From NCBI RefSeq assembly GCF_001874645.1, contig NZ_CP017886.1:4323501-4387500 (forward strand): DNA of 64,000 nucleotides. The letters are read 5' to 3'. This document shows, piece after piece, positions 1-8,118 of this stretch (position 1 is its first letter; the number at the start of each line of letters is the position of its first letter). Below the pieces are notes generated by a model. It saw nothing but the letters and a program-made list of their open reading frames with translations, did no database searches and was not told the DNA's origin. The position numbers and the translations under genes were made by a program. This DNA comes from Pseudomonas frederiksbergensis. Its GTDB lineage: Bacteria; Pseudomonadota; Gammaproteobacteria; Pseudomonadales; Pseudomonadaceae.

Positions 1-301
1 TCAGTACTTTGCCGGTCTTGGCGTCCAGCTTCACGTCCCACTCGAGGTTCTTGGCGTCGCGGATTTCGACCTTGTACTCATAAGCGCCGGTCTTGGCATT
101 GTGCTCAAGCTCAGTGTCCTTGATGTTCGCCGCGGTGCTGCCCGGGTGCTCAGCGAGCGCCGCCTGATTGAGCTTCTCCATGTCCATCACGGTGCCGTCC
201 TTGAGCAGACCCGGAATCAGGTCCGGGCGTACATCGGCCATGGCGAAACCGGCAGTCAGGGTCAGGGCAGTGGCGGTGAACAGGGCAGTCAGCGTTTTCA
301 T
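1..301 (-). CDS. PepSY domain protein, C-terminus beyond the window edge
   Basis: Reading starts at the ATG at 301 and stays open to the left edge, so the last residues and stop are missing. The start encodes a signal peptide (MKTLTALFTATALTLTAG, cleavage probably near FAMA-DV), giving a small exported protein. The mature part has the PepSY pattern: a helix (MEKLNQAALAEHPG) followed by strands carrying YEYKVEIRD and WDVKLDAKTGKV. PepSY proteins are small periplasmic proteins, often found near two-component systems or peptidases, and their exact role is usually unknown. About 100 residues are visible, which fits the family's common length, so only a few residues are likely missing. Confidence 0.8.
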   Translation of the reverse strand, partial: MKTLTALFTATALTLTAGFAMADVRPDLIPGLLKDGTVMDMEKLNQAALAEHPGSTAANIKDTELEHNAKTGAYEYKVEIRDAKNLEWDVKLDAKTGKVL

Positions 302-431
302 GGGGTCATTCCTTGGGTGAGCTGTTTAAGTGGCACCAGGTTAACCAGCGCCACTTAATTCATCCTTAAATTCACTTGAGCCCAATGCAATCATTAAGGA
401 TCAGCATCTCCCGTAGAGAACGCTAACCGGC

Positions 432-508
432 GTAGGAGCTGCTGGAGGCTGCGATCTTTTGATTGTGTGTATCAAGGTCAAAAGATCGCAGGCTGCGCCA
501 GCTCCTAC
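432..508. repeat. REPIN (two inverted REP sequences)
   Basis: GTAGGAGCTGCTGGAGGC...GATCTTTTGA is followed by its inverted partner ending in AGCTCCTAC. This is the Pseudomonas REP pair (REPIN) layout. The right arm touches the stop codon of glpQ, so the hairpin could also protect or end that transcript. Confidence 0.85.
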
Positions 509-1635
509 TAGAAACCATTGACCTCAAGTAACTGCGCAACGCTGCCCGCCGCCGGGCGCTTGTAATACTTGAGCAGTTCGCTGGCGCGGTTGGTGAAGAT
601 GCCATCGACACCGGCGTCCATGACCTTCTTGTAGTCCGCGGCATCGTCGATGGTGTAGACGTGCACCAACATGCCCTTGTCGTGGGTGTACTGGTTCATC
701 CACGGTTTCACCAGGTCCGAATAGCTTTGATCGCCGCCGGTGGCCAGCGCTGCCGAAGGGCCCGTGCCGATGGCGCCCTGTGCCTTGGCGTAGTCGACCC
801 ATTGCTCGAATTCGGCTTTGTCCTTGGGTTCCTGTTTGGCGTAGTAGGTGGCTTTATCCTTGTCACCGGATTCGGCGAAGGTCACCTTCGACTTGGGCTC
901 GATACTGCCTTCGCCCACCCACAGCAGGAGAATCTTCGGCACTTGCGGCATTTCTTTTTGCAGCAGTTCGAGGCTGCTCTTCTCGAAGGTTTGCAGGATC
1001 ACTTTGCCTTTGCCCTGGCCGACGGTCAGCTCGTTTTTGGCCAGCGTGGAACCTACCGGGCTCAGCCAGCCACGGTCCTGAAGCTTGTCCTTGAGATCGC
1101 GCTCAATGCCGGGAAACTGTTTTGGCTCTTTGGTTTCGATGTAAAGACCAGGCTTGTGCAGCGGGTTGCCTTGGGCGATATCGATGATTTCGTCCAGGGT
1201 CAGGATTTTCAGGCCGGCATAAGCAGGGCGAGCGCGATCCGGGTGGGCGGTGTTGAACCAGCTGCCGGCATCCAGGGTTTTAAGTTCGGCGATGGTGAAC
1301 GCATTGGCCGGGCTGTCCTTGCGTTCAGGAAACTTGGTCGCAACGTCGGTGGTGCGTTGCAGGTTGTTGTCATGCAAGGCGAACAGCACGCCGTCCTTGC
1401 TGCGTTGCAGGTCCATTTCCAGGTAGTCGGCGCCCAGGTCGCGCGCCAGTTTGTAGGCGGCGGCAGTGGATTCAGGCGCATCGAAAGAGGCGCCACGGTG
1501 GGCGATCACCGCCGGGTGCGGGATCCCGCTGGTGGTGGCCAGAGCCGTCGGGCTCTGCTGGCTGGTAGCCTGTGCCTGGCCAAGGCCGAGCATCAGGCTC
1601 AGCAACAGGGCACTTTTGGTGAAGGTAACAGGCAT
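508..1635 (-). CDS. glpQ: Periplasmic glycerophosphodiester phosphodiesterase
   Basis: This 375-residue protein hydrolyses glycerophosphodiesters to glycerol-3-phosphate and an alcohol in the periplasm. The start was placed at MPVTFTKSALLLSLMLG (1635) because that begins a signal peptide ending near GQAQA; the longer open frame upstream is not needed. Typical GDPD motifs follow: IAHRGASFDAPESTAAAY (catalytic His and Arg), DYLEMDLQRSKDGVLFALHD (metal ligands Glu/Asp and the second His), then LKILTLDEII and, near the end, a GVDGIFTN motif. Length and order match GlpQ rather than cytosolic UgpQ. The gene stands alone, and its stop lies at the edge of a REPIN that may serve as 3' end structure. 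Confidence 0.92.
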   Translation of the reverse strand: MPVTFTKSALLLSLMLGLGQAQATSQQSPTALATTSGIPHPAVIAHRGASFDAPESTAAAYKLARDLGADYLEMDLQRSKDGVLFALHDNNLQRTTDVATKFPERKDSPANAFTIAELKTLDAGSWFNTAHPDRARPAYAGLKILTLDEIIDIAQGNPLHKPGLYIETKEPKQFPGIERDLKDKLQDRGWLSPVGSTLAKNELTVGQGKGKVILQTFEKSSLELLQKEMPQVPKILLLWVGEGSIEPKSKVTFAESGDKDKATYYAKQEPKDKAEFEQWVDYAKAQGAIGTGPSAALATGGDQSYSDLVKPWMNQYTHDKGMLVHVYTIDDAADYKKVMDAGVDGIFTNRASELLKYYKRPAAGSVAQLLEVNGF

Positions 1636-1884
1636 AGTCGAGGTCCTTTCGTAAGAAGCGATTTCAAAGACGTATCTTTTAACAATTGAGCGGCGGATGT
1701 GCCATCGCCAATCCGACATTAACGTGTGTGAGGGGCGTTTTTCCGCGCTTTTGTGCAGCCCTTTGCAGTACGATCCACCTCGGCAGTTTCCCCGTCAGAG
1801 GGAAAACCCGAAACATTCTTATCCCGCCCCCTGCGTGTAAACCATCGTTCAGCCGTCCATCGGGACGCATCCGTGAGGTTTACC

Positions 1885-2214
1885 ATGCGCATCACGTCCG
1901 AACTTATCTGCCAAGCCGCTGATCAACTCAAAGGCTTCGTCGGTTTCAATCGCAAGACCGCTCACTACATCGTTCGCTTCAGCGAAGATTCGTTCGGCAT
2001 GGATGTCGCCGACGATGCAATCATCCCCGCCAACGAGTTCGTCTGGGCAGCCGCAGAGGGCCAGGCCATGACCCTCAAGCGTGAGCTGATCCGCTTGCTG
2101 CTGGAGCAGAACATTGACGACCGGATCAACATCACCGAACCGCTGCGGGTCTACATGCGGCGCGAGGATTTACCGGAGATTAGCGCGCTGCGCAGCCTGG
2201 TTCAGGCCGGATGA
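1885..2214 (+). CDS. DUF2025 family protein (PA1123-like)
   Basis: A 109-residue soluble protein beginning MRITSELICQAADQLKGFVG. The start at 1885 follows GTGAGG and leaves out an unlikely upstream extension. It closely resembles the small conserved Pseudomonas protein typified by PA1123 (DUF2025), as I recall it; the function of this family is unknown. No signal peptide, membrane segment or catalytic motif is visible. The last 13 bases overlap the 3' end of the convergent gene at 2202-2534, so the two transcripts run into each other with no room for a terminator. Confidence 0.85.
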   Translation: MRITSELICQAADQLKGFVGFNRKTAHYIVRFSEDSFGMDVADDAIIPANEFVWAAAEGQAMTLKRELIRLLLEQNIDDRINITEPLRVYMRREDLPEISALRSLVQAG

Positions 2215-2534
2215 CGTTCGAAGGCATAAGCGCGCTCGACCTTGCACACCCGCGTGTGAAACGCTTCATACCAGCTCGCGCGCCCGCGTTCGCGGGTTGC
2301 ACTGTGTTCGGCGTGTTGTTTCCAGGCAAGGATCGCTTCTTCGCTGGACCAGTAGGAAACGGTGATGCCAAGTCCGTCTTCACCCCGGGCTGACTCAACG
2401 CCGAGAAACCCCGGTTGGTCGCGGGCGAGTTCGACCATGCGTTGCGCTGCCTGCTCGTAACCCTGGTCTGCGGTTGTGCGCAGTGAAGTGAAAATCACCG
2501 CGTAGTAAGGGGGCGAGGGTGTGTTGGCGATCAT
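2202..2534 (-). CDS. Antibiotic biosynthesis monooxygenase (ABM) domain protein
   Basis: A 110-residue single-domain protein of the dimeric alpha-beta barrel (ABM) type. The segment YYAVIFTSLRT, then ARDQPGFLGVESARGEDG, then ISYW-like VSYWSSEEAILAWKQ, and the C-terminal WYEAFHTRVCKVERAYAF are the usual ABM landmarks, including the Trp-x-x-x-x-E-His pattern. Members include cofactor-free monooxygenases and haem-degrading enzymes, but most are uncharacterised and the substrate here cannot be inferred. It sits 37 bases downstream of the stop of the amidotransferase-like gene reading the same way, so cotranscription is possible. Confidence 0.85.
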   Translation of the reverse strand: MIANTPSPPYYAVIFTSLRTTADQGYEQAAQRMVELARDQPGFLGVESARGEDGLGITVSYWSSEEAILAWKQHAEHSATRERGRASWYEAFHTRVCKVERAYAFERHPA

Positions 2535-2571
2535 CTGCGGTTCCTCGCGCAGGCCTTGATAAAGGCATCGA

Positions 2572-3240
2572 CTAAGGGGGAAGGGTACCGGCTAGCGCCG
2601 CACGCTCGGGTTGAAACAAGGTCGCGACGAAGAACGGGTGGTCGCTGAGTTCCATGGCCCGTAGATCACCCGCCGAATCGTGGCCGGTGGCTTTAAGGCT
2701 GTGTGTCAGCAACTGCTCTTCGAACGCTGGATTGACGCCATAGCGGCAGTGATAGCCTTCGCGAATTTCTGTGGTCGCGTAGGCGTTGGCGATTAGCGAT
2801 CCTTCAATCAAGCGAATGCCGTCTACTGCCTCGACCAACGAACAGGTCAGCGGCGAGAGTACTGCACGAACGGCGTCCGGTGACGTTTCCCCATGCTCGG
2901 CATCGGTCCATCCCAAAACGTTGCGCGCGTATTCAAGCACCGCGTGTTGAAAACCACCGCAGGTGCCGAGGAAGGGCCGCTGTTGTTCTCGGGCAAAACG
3001 GATCGCCAGCAGCGCGCCGTCCAAGTGGCGGTAAGGGCTGGCAGGCACGCACCAGATGCCGTCGAAGTCAGCCAGTTGGGTGTTTGCATCAATGTGGTCG
3101 GTGGCCAGCCACTCAACGTGCACATCGACTTCAGCGTGGTGTGCGGCCATATTCAGCGCCAGAGGAATTGCCTGATGGGCAGTGACCTGTGGGTCGTAGT
3201 CACCGATCAGTGCAATACGTAGTTCGGAGTTTGTTTCCAT
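2572..3240 (-). CDS. CTP synthase C-terminal region-related amidotransferase-like protein
   Basis: A 222-residue class I glutamine amidotransferase-like protein of the 'CTP synthase C-terminal region-related' family. The start METNSELRIALIGDYDP (3240) matches the family; the open frame runs further upstream but reads through the LysR operator. The nucleophile-elbow segment FLGTCGGFQHAVLEYARN carries the expected Cys. The end reads HPFFVATLFQPE, so the position that is His in the Cys-His-Glu triad of true glutaminases is Gln. It may therefore not be a glutaminase. The divergent LysR gene (from 3331) and the repeat between them suggest regulation by that protein. Confidence 0.82.
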   Translation of the reverse strand: METNSELRIALIGDYDPQVTAHQAIPLALNMAAHHAEVDVHVEWLATDHIDANTQLADFDGIWCVPASPYRHLDGALLAIRFAREQQRPFLGTCGGFQHAVLEYARNVLGWTDAEHGETSPDAVRAVLSPLTCSLVEAVDGIRLIEGSLIANAYATTEIREGYHCRYGVNPAFEEQLLTHSLKATGHDSAGDLRAMELSDHPFFVATLFQPERAALAGTLPP

Positions 3241-3281
3241 GGTGTCTCCCAAGGCTTGTTGATTCCTGGAGCCCACTATAG

Positions 3282-3320
3282 ATTGGCGTTCACGCAAGTA
3301 ATATTGGCGTTTGCCCAAGT
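3282..3320. promoter_or_regulatory. Tandem 18-bp direct repeat, candidate LysR operator
   Basis: ATTGGCGTTCACGCAAGT at 3282-3299 is repeated as ATTGGCGTTTGCCCAAGT at 3303-3320, a 21-bp period or two helical turns. Fifteen of 18 positions agree. Each unit has LysR-like TTG...CAA ends (T-N11-A type). The pair lies between the divergent amidotransferase-like gene and the LysR gene. Confidence 0.6.
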
Positions 3321-3330
3321 GTTCAATGCA

Positions 3331-4218
3331 TTGACGCACTATCAGCTGGATTACCCGGACCTCGCCTTGATTCTCGCGTTGGTGCGCGGCGGCTCTCTGG
3401 CACGGGCAGCGGCACTGTTGAAGGTCGACGTTTCGACGGTGTTTCGTGCGGTTCGGCGCCTGGAAGCTGCATTGGGCCAAGCGTTGTTCGAGAAAAGCCG
3501 TGCAGGTTATTTGCCGACCACCCTGGCCCGAACACTGGCCGAGCAGGCCGAACGCGCCGAGCAGGCGCTGGAAGCCGCGCGCATTGGCGTGGAGCAGGGC
3601 GGTGAAGTCATCAGCGGCACCGTGCGTCTGACCTGCACCGATTCGGTCTTGCACGCGTTGCTGTTGCCAGCGTTGGCGCAGTTCATGCTGGCGTACCCGG
3701 CGCTGACCCTGGAATTGAGTACTTCCAACGACTTTGCCAACCTTAGCCGCCGCGATGCCGATATCGCCTTGCGCCTGACCCGTTCACCGCCAGAGCATCT
3801 GGTTGGGCGGCGTTTGGGCGCAGTGTCGTATCGGGTTTGCGCCAGTACGGCGTATCTGAAATCAGTTGAGCCGAGTGATCTGACGCAGTTGAGCTGGATT
3901 GCTCCGGATGACTTTCTGCCCGACCATCCGACAGTGATCTGGCGTCGTCAGCAATTTCCCGGTGTGCTGCCGAGCTATCGCTGCAACAGCATGCTCTCGG
4001 TCACTGAGTTGGTGCGCGCCGGGCTTGGCGTTGCCGCGTTGCCGGATTTCCTGATCGACCCCGCGCAGGGGTTGCGCCCATTGAGCGAACCCCTGCTCGG
4101 TTACGACACCAGCCTGTGGCTGCTGACCCGCCCGGATTGTCGAGCGTTGCGCTCGGTGGTGACGCTGTTCGACGAATTATCGCACTGGGTGCGATTGCCT
4201 GATCAGGAGCGTTGCTGA
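3331..4218 (+). CDS. LysR-family transcriptional regulator
   Basis: A 295-residue LysR-type regulator. An N-terminal winged helix-turn-helix (LALILALVRGGSLARAAALL, then STVFRAVRRLEAALGQALFEKS) is followed by a substrate-binding-like domain starting near residue 90 (GTVRLTCTDSVLHALLLPAL). I chose the TTG at 3331 (MTHYQLDYPDLAL). A longer frame exists, but its codons are the tandem operator repeat, and normal LysR proteins start only a few residues before the first helix. No strong ribosome-binding site is visible, which fits low expression. It probably controls the divergent gene at 2572-3240. The 3' end overlaps the convergent DUF1003 gene by 16 bases. Confidence 0.85.
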   Translation: MTHYQLDYPDLALILALVRGGSLARAAALLKVDVSTVFRAVRRLEAALGQALFEKSRAGYLPTTLARTLAEQAERAEQALEAARIGVEQGGEVISGTVRLTCTDSVLHALLLPALAQFMLAYPALTLELSTSNDFANLSRRDADIALRLTRSPPEHLVGRRLGAVSYRVCASTAYLKSVEPSDLTQLSWIAPDDFLPDHPTVIWRRQQFPGVLPSYRCNSMLSVTELVRAGLGVAALPDFLIDPAQGLRPLSEPLLGYDTSLWLLTRPDCRALRSVVTLFDELSHWVRLPDQERC

Positions 4219-4742
4219 TCTTGCAAAAAGTGCTGATGCATCTCCGAGGTCAGGTTTCCGATGCGCTCGGTCAGCTCTTTGGTCATCTCGGTCAGTCGAG
4301 TGTTTTGTTCAAGCAACGCCAGTAACTGCGCGGAGTTCTGAGCGGCTTGTGCTTGTCGCTCGGTGTTGGCGACGGCCAAGGCCTCACGGTGTAGCGCGTC
4401 GGCTTCGGACTGGGCTTTGTCGCGCGCGGCCTGACGGGTTTGCGCCAGCAGAATCAGCGGTGCGGCGTAGGCGGCTTGCAGGCTGAACGCAAGGTTGAGC
4501 AGGATGAACGGGTAGACGTCGAACGTCGTTACCCCCGTGACGTTCAGGATAATCCAGATCCCGACAATAAGGGTTTGCGCGCCGAGGAAGGTCGGGGTGC
4601 CGAAGAAGCGTGCAAAGGCTTCGGCCTTCAATGCAAACGTGTCGTTGCCAAAGGTCGACGCCAAATGGGCGTGCGGCCGGTGGAAGCGCAAGTGATCGAC
4701 GGGGGCTGCGGGGTCTTTTTCTTCGGGCTTGGTTGAATTCAT
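4203..4742 (-). CDS. DUF1003 domain membrane protein
   Basis: A 179-residue inner-membrane protein. The start MNSTKPEEKD (4742) is preceded by AGAGAG at good spacing; a longer frame to 4823 lacks such a site. The DUF1003 core is visible as FGTPTFLGAQTLIVGIWI (first membrane helix) followed by PFILLNLAFSLQAAYAAPLI (second helix), then a long Ala/Gln-rich coiled-coil tail (about residues 110-170). The family is widespread and of unknown function. The gene converges on and overlaps the LysR gene by 16 bases. Confidence 0.85.
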   Translation of the reverse strand: MNSTKPEEKDPAAPVDHLRFHRPHAHLASTFGNDTFALKAEAFARFFGTPTFLGAQTLIVGIWIILNVTGVTTFDVYPFILLNLAFSLQAAYAAPLILLAQTRQAARDKAQSEADALHREALAVANTERQAQAAQNSAQLLALLEQNTRLTEMTKELTERIGNLTSEMHQHFLQDQQRS

Positions 4743-4842
4743 GATGCTCTCTGCAATGCCATGGGACTGAGGCTCACTATAGCCCGGCAGGTCATTAGTC
4801 TGCGCCATCTCTGGCGCCTTCATGCGTTCAGTTGCAGCGCCA

Positions 4843-5919
4843 CTATGCCAATGAGGGACTCGTACGTTCGGCGGCCGGAGGCGTCAGGGCTATATTGATT
4901 TTGTTGCGCCCGGTGTTCTTGGCGGCATACAGCGCCTTGTCTGCGGCATTGAGCCACATCACAGCATCCGTAAAGGACATCTGGTTGGTCGCAAGGCCAA
5001 TACTCAAACTGACTTGAAGCTCGGGCACTTGCGGGTTGCGGTAGTTACCGAACACTTCGCGCAAGCGCTCCATCACGCCTGTGGCCTGCTCCAGTGGCAT
5101 ATTCGGCAAAATTACCCCGAATTCATCGCCGCCATAACGCCCGGCCAGGTCACTCTCGCGCAGGTTGCGTTTGAGTTCAGCGCTGAGTTGGCGCAGCACG
5201 GTATCGCCGACGATATGCCCATAGGTGTCGTTGATCGACTTGAAGTGATCAATGTCGATCAGGGCAATCGTTGCCTGGACCCGCTGCTGCTGGCACTCAT
5301 GAAACTTGATCTGCAGCAGGTCTTTCCAGGTGCCGTGATTGAGCAGTCCGGTCAGACTGTCGGTACGACTCAAGGCACTCAATGCACGTTTGTGTTCGGA
5401 GAGTTTGATCGCCAGTCGATAGCACACCATACCAAGCGCCAGCGGGTAGAGGGTCAGCATGGGCAGGCAGGCGTACACCTGAAGCTGACTGACGGCAGAC
5501 GTAAAGGCCGCACCGAGCAGCAGCCATGAGATCAACACGCCAACCAATTGGGCCACGGTTCCGTGGATGAATAGACGCAGGCCACCCGCCGCAACGTTAT
5601 TCATTGCCATCATCGAAATGATGGTGACCGTGGTGAGGGGCGTGAACTGCATTGCTGCCGCCCAGAACCCGCCGAGAAACGAGTCGTATAAGAGGTTGCG
5701 GAATTCGGCCTTGTAGGGAAATGCCGAGCGCGTCGACAGTTGATAGGCAAGGTGCGGCCAGAACAGGCCATTGAACAGTAAAAATACCCAGATCCAGAAC
5801 GGCATATCCAAGGGGTAAAGCGCGGCGCTTACGCTGATGCAGCCGATACCCAGGCCAATCATCCTGGGTCTGTAAATACGTTTGGCAAATGACAGCCCTT
5901 TGCCTCGTTGGTTTTCCAT
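4843..5919 (-). CDS. MASE2-GGDEF diguanylate cyclase
   Basis: A 358-residue membrane diguanylate cyclase that makes cyclic di-GMP from two GTP. The N-terminal half is a MASE2-like membrane sensor with several hydrophobic helices (about residues 15-175). The GGDEF domain follows (DSLTGLLNHGTW, DIDHFKSINDTYGH, active-site RYGGDEF). The inhibitory I-site RESD lies five residues before GGDEF, so product inhibition is expected. It ends with ADKALYAAKNTGRNK. The start at 5919 was preferred over 5931 because GCAGGGA precedes it at suitable spacing. The gene stands alone. It resembles AdrA-type cyclases that promote biofilm polymers; that role is inference. Confidence 0.92.
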   Translation of the reverse strand: MENQRGKGLSFAKRIYRPRMIGLGIGCISVSAALYPLDMPFWIWVFLLFNGLFWPHLAYQLSTRSAFPYKAEFRNLLYDSFLGGFWAAAMQFTPLTTVTIISMMAMNNVAAGGLRLFIHGTVAQLVGVLISWLLLGAAFTSAVSQLQVYACLPMLTLYPLALGMVCYRLAIKLSEHKRALSALSRTDSLTGLLNHGTWKDLLQIKFHECQQQRVQATIALIDIDHFKSINDTYGHIVGDTVLRQLSAELKRNLRESDLAGRYGGDEFGVILPNMPLEQATGVMERLREVFGNYRNPQVPELQVSLSIGLATNQMSFTDAVMWLNAADKALYAAKNTGRNKINIALTPPAAERTSPSLA

Positions 5920-6113
5920 AGGTCCCTGCACCAGATCCGTTCTGAAATATTTTGTTGTGTTTTACTCAGAGCTTCCGTCCATCGGATAAATCACATGAAT
6001 AGTGTCATTTATTCCATGTGTACGCATCAGTGTCCTTGCAATCCATTTAACGGTTGAAGCGCATAGCCATGCCTACCTTGCTCACCCTCGGCGTGGTGGT
6101 AGTTGTGCGAGGG

Positions 6114-6722
6114 TTACCGCTGATAGCAAGTCAGGAACATGTCCAGTGCTGACTCTATGACAGTGGTTTGCATCTCGGGCGACAACGGCGGCTGGTTCAG
6201 GGAGATCTGCGGCCAGAAGGCAAATGCCTTGATCATCCCCTGTAGTTGCTGGGCCGCGAAACCAGGGTCTACAGGCTTGAGGCGACCATCAACCTGTGCA
6301 GCGCGAATCCAGGTGGTCAGCCCCTCTTCACGTTCGCCAATTCGCGCCACCATGTCCTGGACCCGTTCAGGTGAATGGATGGTGGCAGCAATGGCCACCC
6401 GTGCCAGATCGAGGAAATTGTTGTCCCCCAGCAACTGCAATTTGCAGTGCAGCAACTGGCCCAACTGCTCGCGCAGCGGCAGGTCTGTGCGGTAGCAGTT
6501 GTCCTGTTGCGCGGTGACGTTGGTCCACAATCGTTGCAGGATTTCGGCGAACAGCTCTTCTTTACTGGGGAAGTGGTTGTACACCGTGCGCTTCGACACG
6601 CCCGCGGTGGCGGCAATCTTGTCCATGCTGGTGATGTCGAACCCGCTGGCACGGAATTCGGCAATCGCCGCCTGAACAATGGCTTCGCGTTTACGGTCGG
6701 TGAGGCGCTGTGGAGCTGTCAT
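6114..6722 (-). CDS. TetR/AcrR-family transcriptional repressor
   Basis: A 202-residue TetR-family protein. The N-terminal helix-turn-helix reads IVQAAIAEFRASGFDITSMD then AATAGVSKRTVYNHFPSKEE, followed by a helical ligand domain. A TetR C-terminal domain of the AefR-like type (WIRAAQVDGRLKPVDPGFAA) is recognisable. It is divergent from the metallo-hydrolase gene at 6925, and a perfect 22-bp palindrome (6797-6818) lies between them. The simplest model is autorepression plus control of that hydrolase. The inducer is unknown. Confidence 0.9.
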   Translation of the reverse strand: MTAPQRLTDRKREAIVQAAIAEFRASGFDITSMDKIAATAGVSKRTVYNHFPSKEELFAEILQRLWTNVTAQQDNCYRTDLPLREQLGQLLHCKLQLLGDNNFLDLARVAIAATIHSPERVQDMVARIGEREEGLTTWIRAAQVDGRLKPVDPGFAAQQLQGMIKAFAFWPQISLNQPPLSPEMQTTVIESALDMFLTCYQR

Positions 6723-6796
6723 AAATACGCTTCGGCAGAGAAAGGGAAGAATTACACTCGGCAGTTTACTTGCTCACGGCTTTGTTGCAATCTAGA

Positions 6797-6818
6797 AACT
6801 ACACTGCTCAGTGTAGTT
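6797..6818. promoter_or_regulatory. Perfect palindromic operator for the TetR regulator
   Basis: AACTACACTG-CT-CAGTGTAGTT: ten-base arms around a two-base centre, in the 202-base divergent gap between the TetR gene and the metallo-hydrolase gene. Length and symmetry are typical of TetR-family operators. Confidence 0.8.
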
Positions 6819-6924
6819 GAACGGTTGAAAAATAGAGTTTGCGGCTGACGCGTGCGTGCATTGGCCATTTATCGTCCGAATAAGAAAAGCCGCACCTCGC
6901 CGGTTTTTCTGGAGTCACTCAAAC

Positions 6925-7971
6925 ATGGCCACTTTCTCTTCCCAGGCGGATAGCGTCACTGAACTGAAAACGTCCCGGCAGGAGCAGGGGCAATACCGCA
7001 ATCATGAGGCCGTACCGGGGCAAGGTTTTCGCAAGACCCTGCGAATTTTCTGGAACATGCTTTTCCACAAGCCGCGTAACACGCGACCGGTCGGTGTTAT
7101 TCCGCTTCAAGCGCTGACTCGCGAACAGCTTCTCAGTGCGCCCAACCACAGCGTGTTTCGCCTGGGCCATTCCACCGTGCTGCTGAAACTGCGCGACAAG
7201 TTCTGGCTGACCGATCCGGTTTTCGCTGAGCGCGCATCGCCGGTGCAATGGGCCGGCCCCAAACGTTTCCATCAACCACCGATCAGCCTGGAGGAGCTGC
7301 CACCGATCGAAGCGGTGATTCTGTCCCATGACCATTACGACCACCTCGATCATCAGTCGATCCTCAAACTGGCGGACAAAACCAAGCACTTTCTAGCGCC
7401 GCTGGGCGTGGGTGAGACGCTGATCAAATGGGGCGTCGATGCGAGCAAAGTGCGTCAACTGGATTGGTGGGAAGGCATTCAGGTCGACGGGATTCATTTC
7501 ATTGCCACGCCTTCGCAGCACTTTTCCGGTCGCGGACTGTTCGATGGCAACAGCACGCTCTGGGCCTCATGGGTGATGATTGATGGGGACAAGCGGATTT
7601 TCTTCAGTGGTGATACCGGCTACTTCGACGGCTTTAAAGTGATCGGCGAACAGTTCGGCCCCTTCGATCTGACACTGATGGAAACCGGCGCGTACAACGT
7701 CGACTGGCCGCACATTCACATGCAACCAGAAGAAACCCTGCAAGCCCACATCGACCTCAAGGGCCGTTGGCTGCTACCGATTCACAACGGCACCTTCGAC
7801 TTGTCGATGCACGCCTGGCATGAACCCTTCGACCGCATAGTGGCCTTGGCCTGGGAACGCAATGTTTCCATCAGCACGCCACAGATGGGCGAAGCGTTCA
7901 GTCTTGGCCAGCCGCAGCGCGGAGAGGCCTGGTGGTTGGAAGTTGAAAACCTGGTGTACCAGTATCAGTAG
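6925..7971 (+). CDS. MBL-fold metallo-hydrolase (RomA / NAPE-PLD-like)
   Basis: A 348-residue metallo-beta-lactamase-fold hydrolase. The start at 6925 (MATFSSQADS) has CTGGAG nine bases upstream. The zinc motif HxHxDH is present as SHDHYDHLD (about residues 137-145), with further ligands in ATPSQHFSGRG and GDTGYFDGF, and a late His in LPIHNGTFDL. The pattern is that of the RomA / N-acylphosphatidylethanolamine phospholipase D-like group, usually membrane-associated and of unsettled physiological substrate. It is divergent from a TetR regulator with a palindromic operator in between, so it is probably repressed until a ligand appears. Confidence 0.88.
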   Translation: MATFSSQADSVTELKTSRQEQGQYRNHEAVPGQGFRKTLRIFWNMLFHKPRNTRPVGVIPLQALTREQLLSAPNHSVFRLGHSTVLLKLRDKFWLTDPVFAERASPVQWAGPKRFHQPPISLEELPPIEAVILSHDHYDHLDHQSILKLADKTKHFLAPLGVGETLIKWGVDASKVRQLDWWEGIQVDGIHFIATPSQHFSGRGLFDGNSTLWASWVMIDGDKRIFFSGDTGYFDGFKVIGEQFGPFDLTLMETGAYNVDWPHIHMQPEETLQAHIDLKGRWLLPIHNGTFDLSMHAWHEPFDRIVALAWERNVSISTPQMGEAFSLGQPQRGEAWWLEVENLVYQYQ

Positions 7972-8118
7972 TGAGCCGGGTGATACGGCTACAGGTGTAG
8001 GTGACTATTCATACATCAACTAACGATGAGTGATGACGGACGTTCCCCGCGGTTTCTATAGGCTGAAAGGCGAGCGCATTGAGGTGCTCGCTATCAGTCA
8101 TAACAGGGATGTCTTCAC

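Noticed and set aside
661..1689. Long open frame opposite glpQ
   Set aside because: It is the antisense shadow of a high-GC gene with clear GDPD motifs. It has no motifs of its own, and its composition is typical of a reversed frame.
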